Of a stretch of DNA of 26,384 nucleotides, positions 6,972-20,180 are shown piece after piece. The position numbers and the translations under genes are program-made. Every line of letters begins with the position of its first letter. The first letter of the stretch is position 1. The stretch is from Pontiella sp. (GTDB lineage Bacteria; Verrucomicrobiota; Kiritimatiellia; Kiritimatiellales; Pontiellaceae). The notes under the pieces were generated by a model. The model was not told the DNA's origin, ran no database searches, and saw only the letters and a program-made list of their open reading frames with translations. The stretch covers positions 1-26,384 of the forward strand of contig JAOZSZ010000002.1 of assembly GCA_029939385.1 (NCBI GenBank), in the 5' to 3' direction.

Positions 6972-8360
6972 ATGGATATCCCGATTAAACCCGAACTAGA
7001 TCCAAATTTCATTCCGGCCGTACTCTGGAACAAAACCTATAGAGAAAGAGTCGCCGCATCGTCAAACCCGGTCAACATGGCATTGGCGCTGGTGCGACCC
7101 GACGAAACCTGCTCCATCTTTGAAACCCAGATTCTGCCATTGACCACCGAAAACGAAGCACAGACCCTGCGCTATATCGAACGTATCCTCAAATTCCTGC
7201 TCTGGCAGCGGGGCGGTTGCAAGGTGCTAATTGCAGGATGCGACTCAATGGCAGAAAAACTCTCGGCGATCTATTCCCCAGAAGGTGCGCGCGGCTTCGA
7301 CCATGAATTCTTCGGAGAAAAAGTCTACAGCCAGTCGCTGGAGATCGTGGCGTGCGGTTTTGCGGAGCTTCCTGCGGCAAACGAGCAAACCATGCCGCTG
7401 GGGCGCCACCTCGACGGCTGCCGCATCGGCTTCGACCTCGGCGGCAGCGACCGCAAATGCGCGGCGGTGATCGATGGAAAAGTCGTCTTTTCTGAAGAGA
7501 TCGAATGGAACCCCTATTTTGAGAGCAACCCCGACTACCACATTGCAGGAATCAACGACACACTCAAGCGCGCGGCGTCGCACTTGCCGAGGGTCGATTC
7601 CATCGGCGGTAGCGCGGCTGGCGTCTATGTGAACAACGAAGTGCGCGTGGCATCGCTCTTCCGCGGCGTCTCCCTTTCGGATTTTGATTCCAAGGTTCGG
7701 AACCTCTTCTTCAACCTAAAAAAAGAGTGGGACAACATTCCCTTCGAGGTCGTGAACGACGGCGAGGTCACAGCGCTGGCCGGTTCAATGTCGATGGGCG
7801 AAAACGCGGTATTCGGCCTCTCTATGGGGACCAGCGAGGCCGTTGGCTACGTCACGCCCGACGGAAACATTACCCCGTGGCTCAACGAACTGGCCTTTGC
7901 GCCGGTCGACTATCGCGAGGATGCGCCGGTCGATGAATGGTCGGGCGACCTCGGTTGCGGCGTACAGTATTTTTCGCAACAGGCCGTGGCGCGGCTCGTC
8001 CCAGCGGCGGGCATCGAACTCCCCGCCGACATGCCGTTCCCCGAACAGCTCGTCGAGGTGCAAAAGCTCATGGCCGAAGGCGACGAACGCGCGGCAAAAA
8101 TCTACTCCACCATCGGAACCTACCTCGGCTACAGCATTGCGCACTACGCCGAGTTTTATACCATCCGTAAAATGTTATTGCTCGGCCGTGTGACCAGTGG
8201 GCAGGGCGGGAGCCTTATTATTGAAAAGGCGGAGGAAGTGCTCGGTGCGCTGTTTCCGGAACTCGCCGAGCAGATTGAAATCGTTACCCCGAACGAGCAG
8301 GACAAGCGGCACGGCCAGGCCGTTGCCGCCGCAAGCCTTCCACGGATTGGAGATAATTAA
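6972..8360 (+). CDS. ROK-like sugar kinase with N-terminal extension
   Basis: Probable sugar kinase of the ROK/ASKHA fold; by context the substrate would be an amino sugar such as GlcNAc or GlcN (inference). The ASKHA part starts near residue 148 with the phosphate-1 motif GFDLGGSDRK, continues with SIGGSAAGVYV, has the catalytic-Asp segment VVNDGEVTALAG (about 260-270) and the phosphate-2 motif GLSMGTSEA (about 282-290). The ROK zinc motif CxCGxxGC is not found; EWSGDLGCGVQYFSQQ occupies the region where it would be expected. About 145 N-terminal residues precede the kinase fold and resemble no domain I can name. At 462 residues it is much longer than ordinary ROK kinases (about 300). It is the first gene of the operon and abuts the deacetylase gene with no gap. 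Confidence 0.75.
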   Translation: MDIPIKPELDPNFIPAVLWNKTYRERVAASSNPVNMALALVRPDETCSIFETQILPLTTENEAQTLRYIERILKFLLWQRGGCKVLIAGCDSMAEKLSAIYSPEGARGFDHEFFGEKVYSQSLEIVACGFAELPAANEQTMPLGRHLDGCRIGFDLGGSDRKCAAVIDGKVVFSEEIEWNPYFESNPDYHIAGINDTLKRAASHLPRVDSIGGSAAGVYVNNEVRVASLFRGVSLSDFDSKVRNLFFNLKKEWDNIPFEVVNDGEVTALAGSMSMGENAVFGLSMGTSEAVGYVTPDGNITPWLNELAFAPVDYREDAPVDEWSGDLGCGVQYFSQQAVARLVPAAGIELPADMPFPEQLVEVQKLMAEGDERAAKIYSTIGTYLGYSIAHYAEFYTIRKMLLLGRVTSGQGGSLIIEKAEEVLGALFPELAEQIEIVTPNEQDKRHGQAVAAASLPRIGDN

Positions 8361-9167
8361 ATGAATCCATACCTCAAGTTTGTTGAAAATATTCAAGCCG
8401 GAATCAAAGAAGCACTTGAAATTACCGTAGCCGGAAAAACGGAACGGATTGAAGCTGACTCTAAGGTACTGTTATTTTCGCCACATCCAGATGACGAATG
8501 TATTACGGGTCTTTTGCCGTTGCGCCTAATGCGTGAACTTGGCAAGCAGATCGTCAATGTTCCGGTAACCTTTGGCAGCAATACAGAGCGTCAGGCGGGA
8601 CGGGCTCAGGAACTCGAAAATGCCTGTACTTATCTCGGTTGGGAAAGTCTTCCAGGATTAAAAGATTTTCAAGCACTGGAAGTTGCCGACATCGTCGGAA
8701 TATTAAAAACAAGCCGCCCCGAAATTATTTTTATGCCGCATTCTAAGGATTGGAATTCTCGGCATATTTCCACCCACTTTCTGGTCGTCGATGCGCTCAA
8801 GCAGATGGACTCCGATTTTTCATGTTCCGTGGTCGAAACCGAATTCTGGGGCGCGATGGACGACCCCAACCTAATGATCGAGGCCGATGCAGAGACGGTG
8901 GCCGATCTCGTGGCGGCGACTTCGCTGCACACTGAAGAGGTGGCTCGCAACCCCTACCATCTATTGCTTCCCGCGTGGATGCAGGACAACCTGCGGCGCG
9001 GCGGCGAACTGGTCGGCGGGCAGGGCGGGGTAGTGCCGGACTTTAGTTTCGCCACGCTTTATCGCCTGCGAAAATGGCAGGACGGACAATTTACCAACCT
9101 TCTTGAAGAAGGAAAAATGATCCCGATGGGAGCAAAATATTTAAAGGAGGTTTTCTCGTGGAAGTGA
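8361..9167 (+). CDS. PIG-L (LmbE-like) family deacetylase
   Basis: Zinc-dependent N-deacetylase of the PIG-L/LmbE superfamily, whose members remove acetyl groups from GlcNAc-containing substrates such as GlcNAc-PI, diacetylchitobiose and bacillithiol or mycothiol precursors. The motif SPHPDDE (40-46) supplies the metal-binding H42 and D45 and the catalytic D44; the second conserved block is HSKDWNSRHISTH (127-139), with H135 or H139 as third ligand. The 268-residue protein has no signal peptide, so it should act in the cytoplasm. The ATG follows the kinase stop directly and the end overlaps nagB by 10 bp, implying coupled translation. Because no NagA is in the locus, the likeliest role is deacetylation of GlcNAc or GlcNAc-6-P before NagB; this is inference. 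Confidence 0.82.
   Translation: MNPYLKFVENIQAGIKEALEITVAGKTERIEADSKVLLFSPHPDDECITGLLPLRLMRELGKQIVNVPVTFGSNTERQAGRAQELENACTYLGWESLPGLKDFQALEVADIVGILKTSRPEIIFMPHSKDWNSRHISTHFLVVDALKQMDSDFSCSVVETEFWGAMDDPNLMIEADAETVADLVAATSLHTEEVARNPYHLLLPAWMQDNLRRGGELVGGQGGVVPDFSFATLYRLRKWQDGQFTNLLEEGKMIPMGAKYLKEVFSWK
9143..9150 (+). promoter_or_regulatory. Strong Shine-Dalgarno for GTG-started nagB
   Basis: AAAGGAGG lies inside the end of the deacetylase gene, seven bases before the GTG at 9158. It supports the overlapping GTG start. Confidence 0.8.
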
Positions 9168-9946
9168 TCATTAAATCAGATGCACAGACCGGAAGCATTG
9201 CGGCAGCGCGAGTGGTGGCGCGGTTAGTACGCGAAAAACCAAACGCAGTACTGGGACTGGCGACAGGTAGCACGCCGCTAACGCTCTACAAAGAGCTGAT
9301 CCGACTACACCGAGAGGACGGCCTGGATTTCAGCGCAGTCACCACCTTCAACCTCGATGAATATATCGGACTGGAAAAGGAACACCCGCAATCGTATTAC
9401 ACCTTTATGTGGGAAAACCTCTTTAGCCAAATCAACATCCAGCCCGAAAAGGTCCACCTTCCTGACGGCATGACCCAAGATGTCCCGGCAAGCTGCGCGG
9501 TCTACGAGCGGGAAATTATTAACGCGGGGGGTATCGATCTACAGGTGCTCGGCATCGGCTCCGACGGACACATCGGCTTCAACGAGCCGACCTCCTCGTT
9601 CGCATCGCGCACGCGCATCAAGACGCTCACTCAACAGACCGTGGCCGACAATGCGCGCTTCTTCGATGGCGACGAGGCGAAAGTTCCGCACCACTGCATT
9701 ACAATGGGGATCGGCACGATCATGGATGCGCGGATGAATCTCATGCTAGCCTTCGGTACGGGCAAGGCCGAGGCCATTGCCGCCACGATCGAGGGGCCAG
9801 TAGCCTCGATGATGCCCGCCTCGATCCTCCAGCACCACCCGGCGGCTAAGGTTTTTATCGACGAAGCCGCCGCCTCTGCGCTAAAACTATTCGATTACTA
9901 TCGGTGGGTCTACGACGGCAAGCCGGATTGGCAGAAGGATGCGTAG
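9158..9946 (+). CDS. nagB: Glucosamine-6-phosphate deaminase
   Basis: Converts glucosamine-6-phosphate to fructose-6-phosphate and ammonia, sending amino sugars into glycolysis. The 262-residue protein matches NagB in length. Visible motifs are GLATGSTP (33-40, phosphate binding), NLDEY with D67 (general base, equivalent to D72 of E. coli), and GIGSDGHIGFNEP (132-144) with D136, H138 and E143 of the ring-opening relay. The GTG start is chosen from the strong ribosome site upstream and the normal N-terminus MEVIIKSDAQ. Overlap with the PIG-L gene suggests the two enzymes act in sequence. I recall NagB-LmbE fusion proteins annotated in Bacteroidetes, which would be a fused version of this pair. 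Confidence 0.95.
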   Translation: MEVIIKSDAQTGSIAAARVVARLVREKPNAVLGLATGSTPLTLYKELIRLHREDGLDFSAVTTFNLDEYIGLEKEHPQSYYTFMWENLFSQINIQPEKVHLPDGMTQDVPASCAVYEREIINAGGIDLQVLGIGSDGHIGFNEPTSSFASRTRIKTLTQQTVADNARFFDGDEAKVPHHCITMGIGTIMDARMNLMLAFGTGKAEAIAATIEGPVASMMPASILQHHPAAKVFIDEAAASALKLFDYYRWVYDGKPDWQKDA

Positions 9947-10004
9947 AGAGCCGTCGAAAATCAACTTTTAGACCTTTAATTTATCTTAAAAAAAAGGAGT
10001 TACA

Positions 10005-12185
10005 ATGGAATCAAATGAACTTCTGGGTGTGGCATCTTTGCTGCAAACCATTGACTGGATCGTGATCGGGGTTTTCTTTGTCATGGTGATCGGCATCGGC
10101 CTGATGGCGGCGCGGACGGCAGGGAAGAACACGGATGAATTTTTCTTGGGCGGCCGCGGCATGCCGTGGTGGCTATTAGGGGTTTCAATGGTGGCCTGCA
10201 CGTTTAGCTGCGACACACCAAACCTCGTGACGGATCTGGTCCGTGGCGGCGGGGTTACGGCCAACTGGGCTTGGTGGGCGTTTTTGATTACGGGTATGGT
10301 GACGGTCTTTATCTATGCGCAGCTCTGGCGGCGTTCGAAGGTAATGACCGACCTTGAATTCTATGAATTGCGCTATAGCGGTAAACCGGCCGCATTCCTA
10401 CGCGGTTTCCGGGCGATCTACCTCGGCATTTTCTTTAACTGTTTGATTATGGGAACGGTCACCTTGGCGGCTATTAAGATTGGCCAGATTATTTTTAATA
10501 TCGATCCGTTACCCACCGTGATCTTTGCCTCAATCGGCGTGGTGATCTATGCGACGGCGGGCGGCATTAAAGGCTGTATTTGGGCCGACTTTTTCCAATA
10601 TTCGATCGCCATGTTCGGTGCGGTCTACGCGGCATTTGTTGCGGTTGGCCAACCTGAAGTGGGAGGGTTGCGCGCGCTGTTGACCCATGAAGCCGTTGTT
10701 TCGAAGTTGAGCGTAATGCCCGACTTTTCATGCTGGCTCTCCTGGGTTCCGCTGTTACTGATTCCGGTGGCCGTCCAATGGTGGGCGGTTTGGTATCCAG
10801 GCGCCGAACCCGGCGGCGGTGGGTATATTGCCCAACGTATGCTGGCGGCAAAGGACGAAAAAAACGCCATCGGCGCCACCCTGTTTTTTAATTTCATGCA
10901 CTATGCCATGCGCCCATGGCCATGGATCATCGTCGCACTGGCCTCGATTATTTGCTACCCAACACTAGCGGACATCCATGCCGCATTCCCGAACATCGAC
11001 CCAACCTACCTCAAGGAGGACATTGCCTATCCGGCCATGATTTCCCGTTTGGGTCCGGGCTTCCTCGGGCTGGTCGTGGCCTCGCTGATCGCGGCCTACA
11101 TGTCGACCATCGGCACCCATCTCAACTGGGGCTCCTCCTATGTGGTAAACGATTTCTACGCCCGGTTTATCCGCAAGAACGCCGGCCAGAAAGAGCAGAT
11201 TATGGTCGCACGCATCATGACCGTTCTGTTGATGGTCTTTGCCGGTGTCATTGCCCTTAAATTCTTGCAGAACGCCGGACAGGCTTTCAAGTTTCTGTTG
11301 CTCTCCGGCGCAGGGACGGGCGCAATTTATCTATTGCGCTGGTTCTGGCATCGCATCAACGCTTGGACGGAAATCGCCGGAATGGTCGCCGCGTCAATCG
11401 TGGCCATTTGGATTATTGCCGGCCCCGGTGAAGAGGGAACCAAGCGATGGATCGTCGACTACAAGTCGGTTCAGAATTTTGTGCAGGTGGTTGATCAACC
11501 GGCCGTTGCTTCTGCCATTGAAGAACAGCAGGCAAAAACACAGCCGCTTATTGATGTATTGGCCGGGGAAGTGGAGACCCTTCGCGGCGACGATTCGCAG
11601 AATGGGCTTTATCGCGAAAAGTTTCATACGCTGGCTGAGCTAAAGGCTGGAAACACAACGCTGGCTCTGTTTAAAGCCCAGAGCCCAGAAACACTGGCTC
11701 TTGCTGAAGAACAGCTCAAGGCGACGGATGAAGATAGCGAGTCGGTTGCCTTAATCAAAAAGGGTAAAATCTACGTCTATGATGCGCGCGTGGACAACCT
11801 CGTCTTCCCTGTTCAGCTGTTGATCTGTGTTGGTTTTGTGACGCTGGCATGGTTGTTGACGACCCTGCTGACCCCACCATCGGAGACATCGACCCTGCGT
11901 AACTTCTATAAGCTTTGCCATCCGGGCGGCCCCGGCTGGAAAAAGGTGGTGCTCAATGCCCGCGCCGATGGCGAGGAGATTGACCAGAAGGATGGCATCA
12001 CTGATTGGAAGCTCCCGATCCAGCTCCTGTGCGTATTCCTCGGGTGCGTGGCGATCTATAGTTCGCTCTTTGCGGTAGGAAACTTTATCTATGGAAATCT
12101 GCTCGGTGGTGCGCTGATGTCGGTACTAGCGGCGAGCGCCATGGTGGTGCTGTTCCGGTCGTTTGGTAAATTGGGTGCAGAATAA
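10005..12185 (+). CDS. Sodium/solute symporter (SSS family) with large insert
   Basis: Inner-membrane Na+-coupled symporter of the SSS/SLC5 family, the only transporter in the locus and so the candidate importer of the released sugar. The first membrane helix is at about 15-35, followed by TDEFFLGGRGMPWW, the family segment before helix 2; many further helices follow. The 726-residue protein is longer than usual (500-600). Residues about 471-598, between the helix ending AIWIIAG and the one starting NLVFPVQLLI, form a hydrophilic, Glu/Gln-rich stretch of roughly 125 residues. A second polar loop (HPGGPGWKK to ITDWK) precedes the last two helices. The ATG follows a strong AAGGAG site. Substrate identity cannot be read from sequence. 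Confidence 0.88.
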   Translation: MESNELLGVASLLQTIDWIVIGVFFVMVIGIGLMAARTAGKNTDEFFLGGRGMPWWLLGVSMVACTFSCDTPNLVTDLVRGGGVTANWAWWAFLITGMVTVFIYAQLWRRSKVMTDLEFYELRYSGKPAAFLRGFRAIYLGIFFNCLIMGTVTLAAIKIGQIIFNIDPLPTVIFASIGVVIYATAGGIKGCIWADFFQYSIAMFGAVYAAFVAVGQPEVGGLRALLTHEAVVSKLSVMPDFSCWLSWVPLLLIPVAVQWWAVWYPGAEPGGGGYIAQRMLAAKDEKNAIGATLFFNFMHYAMRPWPWIIVALASIICYPTLADIHAAFPNIDPTYLKEDIAYPAMISRLGPGFLGLVVASLIAAYMSTIGTHLNWGSSYVVNDFYARFIRKNAGQKEQIMVARIMTVLLMVFAGVIALKFLQNAGQAFKFLLLSGAGTGAIYLLRWFWHRINAWTEIAGMVAASIVAIWIIAGPGEEGTKRWIVDYKSVQNFVQVVDQPAVASAIEEQQAKTQPLIDVLAGEVETLRGDDSQNGLYREKFHTLAELKAGNTTLALFKAQSPETLALAEEQLKATDEDSESVALIKKGKIYVYDARVDNLVFPVQLLICVGFVTLAWLLTTLLTPPSETSTLRNFYKLCHPGGPGWKKVVLNARADGEEIDQKDGITDWKLPIQLLCVFLGCVAIYSSLFAVGNFIYGNLLGGALMSVLAASAMVVLFRSFGKLGAE

Positions 12186-12201
12186 ACCGGAGTAGTTGAG
12201 A

Positions 12202-16780
<4,579 letters not shown>

Positions 16781-16803
16781 AACACTTGAACACGGAGAAA
16801 ATT

Positions 16804-17895
16804 ATGGAACCACTCAAAAAAATCGCCGCGGCCTTCCAATGCCCCGGTAAATTTCTGGATGCAAAGCCGTACGGATCGGGGCACATCAACGATACCTACC
16901 AGATGGTCTTTAATGAAGAGGGTCGGGAGGTGCGCTATATCCTCCAGCGGGTAAATCACAACCTCTTTAAGAACGTGCCCGGCCTGATGGACAATATTAG
17001 TGCGGTGACCCGTCATCAGCGCAAGAAGTTTGAGGCCGCCGGAGCGGGGGATCTAGATCGTCGCGTGCTGACATTGGTTCCGACGATGGATGAAAAGGAT
17101 TTTCATCGGGATGAAGAGGGCAATTTCTGGCGTACCTACGTTTTTGTGGAAGGGGCGATGGGGATCGATGTGATCGAAAATACCGGACAGGCCTATGAAT
17201 CGGCCAAGGCCTTTGGCGAGTTCCAGTGCCAGCTGGCCGACCTGCCAGGACGCCTGCACGAAACCATTCCAAACTTCCACCACACGCGCTCACGCTACGA
17301 CACCCTGATGGAGGCCATTGCGGCCGACCCCTTCAACCGCGCGGCGGATGTGAAGGCCGATATCGAGTTTGCAGTGGCGAGAGAGGGACTGGTGGATACC
17401 GTGCTCGACCTGCTCGCTTCCGGCGAGCTTCCCGAGCGTGTTACGCATAACGACACCAAGCTCAATAATGTACTGATCGATACCACGACAGGGAAGGGAA
17501 TGTGCGTGATCGATCTCGACACCGTCATGCCCGGTTCGGTGCTCTACGATTTCGGCGACATGGTGCGCAGTGCCACGACACAGGCGGAAGAGGATGAGGC
17601 AGATCTGTCCAAAATCGAAATGAATATCGACTATTTCGAGGCGCTGGTGAAGGGTTATATGGAAACCGCATCAGGCTTCTTGGTTCCAAAGGAAAAGGAG
17701 CTTCTTCCCATATCTGGAAACCTCATCACCTTCGAAATCGGTTTGCGATTTTTGACCGATTATCTTCAAGGTGACACCTATTTTAAAACACATCGTGAAG
17801 GGCAAAATATGGATCGGTGTCGAAAGCAGTTCAAAATGGTTCAATCCATGGAAGAGCAGATGGATGCCATGCGAAAAATTGTAGAGGGGAAATAA
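16804..17895 (+). CDS. NahK-like N-acetylhexosamine 1-kinase
   Basis: APH-fold kinase resembling LnpB/NahK, which phosphorylates GalNAc or GlcNAc at C1 in the galacto/lacto-N-biose pathway; homologues are often labelled aminoglycoside phosphotransferase or mucin desulfatase. Seen are an N-terminal nucleotide-binding lobe with YGSGHINDTY, the catalytic loop THNDTKLNNVLID with D217, and the metal-binding VIDLDTVMPG with D237, followed by YDFGDMVRSA. At 363 residues it matches the family length. The ATG at 16804 follows a GGAG site and is preferred to TTG at 16786. Its stop overlaps the epimerase start by one base, so the two are translationally coupled and likely sequential. Exact sugar preference is inferred from its GH109 neighbour. 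Confidence 0.82.
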   Translation: MEPLKKIAAAFQCPGKFLDAKPYGSGHINDTYQMVFNEEGREVRYILQRVNHNLFKNVPGLMDNISAVTRHQRKKFEAAGAGDLDRRVLTLVPTMDEKDFHRDEEGNFWRTYVFVEGAMGIDVIENTGQAYESAKAFGEFQCQLADLPGRLHETIPNFHHTRSRYDTLMEAIAADPFNRAADVKADIEFAVAREGLVDTVLDLLASGELPERVTHNDTKLNNVLIDTTTGKGMCVIDLDTVMPGSVLYDFGDMVRSATTQAEEDEADLSKIEMNIDYFEALVKGYMETASGFLVPKEKELLPISGNLITFEIGLRFLTDYLQGDTYFKTHREGQNMDRCRKQFKMVQSMEEQMDAMRKIVEGK

Positions 17896-18809
17896 TGAAA
17901 GTTTTAGTAACAGGTGGGGCTGGGTTTATTGGGAGTCATATTGTTGAACATTTTCAAGGGAAGGCGGACGTGCGCGTGCTTGATAATCTGCGTAGCGGCT
18001 ATCGCAAAAATCTTCAGGGATTGGAACATGAATTTATCGAAGGCTCCATCACCGATCGCGCAGTGGTGAAGAAGGCCGTCGAAGGCATCGACTATATCTT
18101 CCACATGGCGGCAATGATCAGCGTGCCGGAATCGATGGAAAAGCCGACGGAGTGCGTCGAGATTAACACCATCGGCACGTTGGTAGTGCTAGAAGAGGCG
18201 GCTCGGGCGGGCGTCAAGAAAATGTGCTTTTCTAGCTCGGCCGCGAACTATGGCGATAACCCCGTAGTGCCAAAAATTGAAACGATGCTTCCCGAACCCA
18301 AAAGTCCATACGCTATCACCAAGCTCGATGGCGAATACTACTGCGATATGTTTTCGAGTGAAGGAAAACTTGCCACTGGCGTTATGCGATACTTCAACGT
18401 TTTTGGCCCCCGCCAGGATCCCGGCAGCGCCTACGCCGCCGCCGTCCCGATCTTCATCGACAAAGCCGCGAAGGGCGAAACCATCACTATTTTTGGTGAT
18501 GGCGAGCAGACCCGCGACTTTATCTATGTGAAAGATATTGTGGCCGCCAACGTATTTCTTGCCATGAACCCGACCGAATCCGGCTTCTACAACGTCGCCT
18601 ACGGCGGCCGCCTCACGATCAACGACCTCGCAAAAAAGATTATTGAACTAACGGGGTCGTCATCGAAAATTGAATATGCACCTGAACGCGCGGGGGATGT
18701 GAAGCATTCCATGGCTTCTGTCGAAAAAATTAAAGCGGTGGGCTTTAAGGTGACCTCCAGTTTTGAGGAAGGACTTCGAGATACAATCGATTTTTTTATT
18801 AAGAAATAA
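17895..18809 (+). CDS. UDP-sugar 4-epimerase (GalE/WbpP-like)
   Basis: Extended short-chain dehydrogenase that inverts C4 of UDP-hexoses; the FGPRQDPGSAYAAAVPIF segment resembles UDP-GlcNAc/UDP-GalNAc epimerases of the WbpP type more than E. coli GalE. The NAD motif TGGAGFIG is at 6-13 and the catalytic Ser-Tyr-Lys set is S114 or S115, Y139 and K143 (SPYAITK). It has 304 residues, close to the family norm of about 310-340. The start is the ATG in the TAATG overlap with the kinase gene; an earlier in-frame start at 17817 lies inside that kinase. It would convert UDP-GalNAc to UDP-GlcNAc (or UDP-Gal to UDP-Glc), completing the 1-phosphate branch if a uridylyltransferase exists elsewhere. It is the last gene of the locus. 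Confidence 0.88.
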   Translation: MKVLVTGGAGFIGSHIVEHFQGKADVRVLDNLRSGYRKNLQGLEHEFIEGSITDRAVVKKAVEGIDYIFHMAAMISVPESMEKPTECVEINTIGTLVVLEEAARAGVKKMCFSSSAANYGDNPVVPKIETMLPEPKSPYAITKLDGEYYCDMFSSEGKLATGVMRYFNVFGPRQDPGSAYAAAVPIFIDKAAKGETITIFGDGEQTRDFIYVKDIVAANVFLAMNPTESGFYNVAYGGRLTINDLAKKIIELTGSSSKIEYAPERAGDVKHSMASVEKIKAVGFKVTSSFEEGLRDTIDFFIKK

Positions 18810-18914
18810 CCTCTTAATATAAAAGACTTCCAAAAATTCCTTTTCCCGGATTAGAGAAGTTCAACCGTGCTGTTTTGACGAAGCAGGCGGGCGGAGATTT
18901 CTTGTGTCGTGGAG

Positions 18915-18929
18915 TTCCAATCCTAGGAA
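18915..18929. repeat. Imperfect TTCCA-N5-AGGAA palindrome
   Basis: TTCCA at 18915-18919 and AGGAA at 18925-18929 flank five bases in the spacer after the sugar locus. It has the same arm length and spacing as the perfect copy at 18975-18989. The function is unknown. Confidence 0.45.
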
Positions 18930-18974
18930 AAAGGGAGCGACATTCCACATAGTTCTGATACATTCCCCCGATGT

Positions 18975-18989
18975 TTCCAGTGTTTGGAA
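18975..18989. repeat. TTCCA-N5-TGGAA palindrome
   Basis: TTCCA (18975-18979) and TGGAA (18985-18989) flank GTGTT, 20 bp before the next gene start. Together with 18915-18929 it is the second such element in the 199-bp spacer 18810-19008. It may be a regulator site or a dispersed genomic repeat. The rest of the spacer shows no gene or clear terminator. Confidence 0.5.
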
Positions 18990-19008
18990 GAGGACGGAGT
19001 GAGATTGA

Positions 19009-20175
19009 ATGAGACACCGCAAAAAAGATGAATGGCTAAAGATGGGCGTCGTGATCGGCGAAGAGGTTGATCCTTCTCGTATGGCCAAGGATGTGATCCT
19101 TCATCCCGGATGTCGTATTCAAGGAGCTAAAACATCCATTGGCTCGGGATGTGTTATTGGAGCCGAAGCTCCTGCTATGATCCAAAATTGTCAGTTGGGA
19201 CGGAATGTTAAACTGAAGGGGGGCTACTTTTCCGACTCAACCTTTTTTGATGGCGCCAACATGGGAAGTGGGGCACATATTCGTGCTGGAACGATTTTGG
19301 AAGAGGAAGCTGGAGGGGCTCACACGGTTGGACTCAAACAGACCCTTCTCCTGCCGTTCGTCACACTGGGTAGTCTAATCAATTTTTGCGATCTGCTTAT
19401 GGCGGGCGGAACCAGTCGTAAAGACCACAGTGAAGTCGGCTCATCGTATATCCATTTTAACTACACCCCCCATCAAGACAAAGCCACGGCTTCGCTTATT
19501 GGTGATGTTCCACAAGGCGTATTTCTTGCCCAAAAACCTATTTTTCTTGGAGGACAAGGGGGATTAGTTGGTCCTGCCCGCATCGCCTATGGTTCCGTCG
19601 TGGCGGCGGGTGGAATCTGTCGAAAGGATCTCTTCGAGGAAAATAAACTCCATATTCCTGCCACACCGAAACAGGGAACCCGATCCTATGAAATCGGCGT
19701 CTATCGTGGAATCGATCGTATTGTGAAGAACAATCTTGTCTATATCGGGAATATTATGGCCCTGCGTGAGTGGTATCGCAAAGTACGCCGTCCGCTCATG
19801 TGCCGCGATACATTTGATAAAGCCTGCCTGAACGGCGGGCTAAAAAACCTCGATCTCGTATTGGCTGAGCGCATCAAGCGTCTGGGCGACTTTGCCGCCA
19901 AGCTGGAATATTCATTCCACTATCTGGAAGCCCACGGGGGCTCCGAAGAAATGATTGAAACACAAAAGCGGTTTCATGCGGGATGGCCGACTCTGAAAAA
20001 TGAATTGGAGCAAATGACTTTACCTGCCCCCTCCGCCTTTCTTCAAAGGCTTGAAAATATTCATCAGGAAGAATCCTATATTCAAACGATTCAATCCCTG
20101 AAAGAGGATGCGCGAGAAGTGGGGCAACTATGGTTACAATCTATCGTCGATAAAATTGCACAACTTTGGAGATAA
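19009..20175 (+). CDS. Left-handed beta-helix protein, GlmU C-domain-like
   Basis: A 388-residue protein with hexapeptide-repeat (LbetaH) structure over about residues 20-215, for example VILHPGCRIQGAKTSIGSGC and GAHIRAGTILEE. The segment from IRAGTIL through GLKQTLL, HFNYTP, SLIGDVPQGVFL and GSVVAAGGICRKDL parallels the GlmU acetyltransferase domain in order, with an insertion (AGGTSRKDHSEVG). The position of the GlmU catalytic His (GHLTYLGD) appears to read GSLINFCD, so acetyltransferase activity is doubtful. No N-terminal pyrophosphorylase domain is present. The last 140 or so residues are mostly helical and unrecognised. It ends 5 bp before the glmM ATG, pointing to amino-sugar nucleotide or cell-envelope metabolism. 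GGAG ends nine bases before the chosen ATG. Confidence 0.65.
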   Translation: MRHRKKDEWLKMGVVIGEEVDPSRMAKDVILHPGCRIQGAKTSIGSGCVIGAEAPAMIQNCQLGRNVKLKGGYFSDSTFFDGANMGSGAHIRAGTILEEEAGGAHTVGLKQTLLLPFVTLGSLINFCDLLMAGGTSRKDHSEVGSSYIHFNYTPHQDKATASLIGDVPQGVFLAQKPIFLGGQGGLVGPARIAYGSVVAAGGICRKDLFEENKLHIPATPKQGTRSYEIGVYRGIDRIVKNNLVYIGNIMALREWYRKVRRPLMCRDTFDKACLNGGLKNLDLVLAERIKRLGDFAAKLEYSFHYLEAHGGSEEMIETQKRFHAGWPTLKNELEQMTLPAPSAFLQRLENIHQEESYIQTIQSLKEDAREVGQLWLQSIVDKIAQLWR

Positions 20176-20180
20176 AAATT

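Noticed and set aside
18810..19008. Terminator for the sugar locus
   Set aside because: No stable stem followed by a T tract was found in this spacer; only the short TTCCA palindromes are present.
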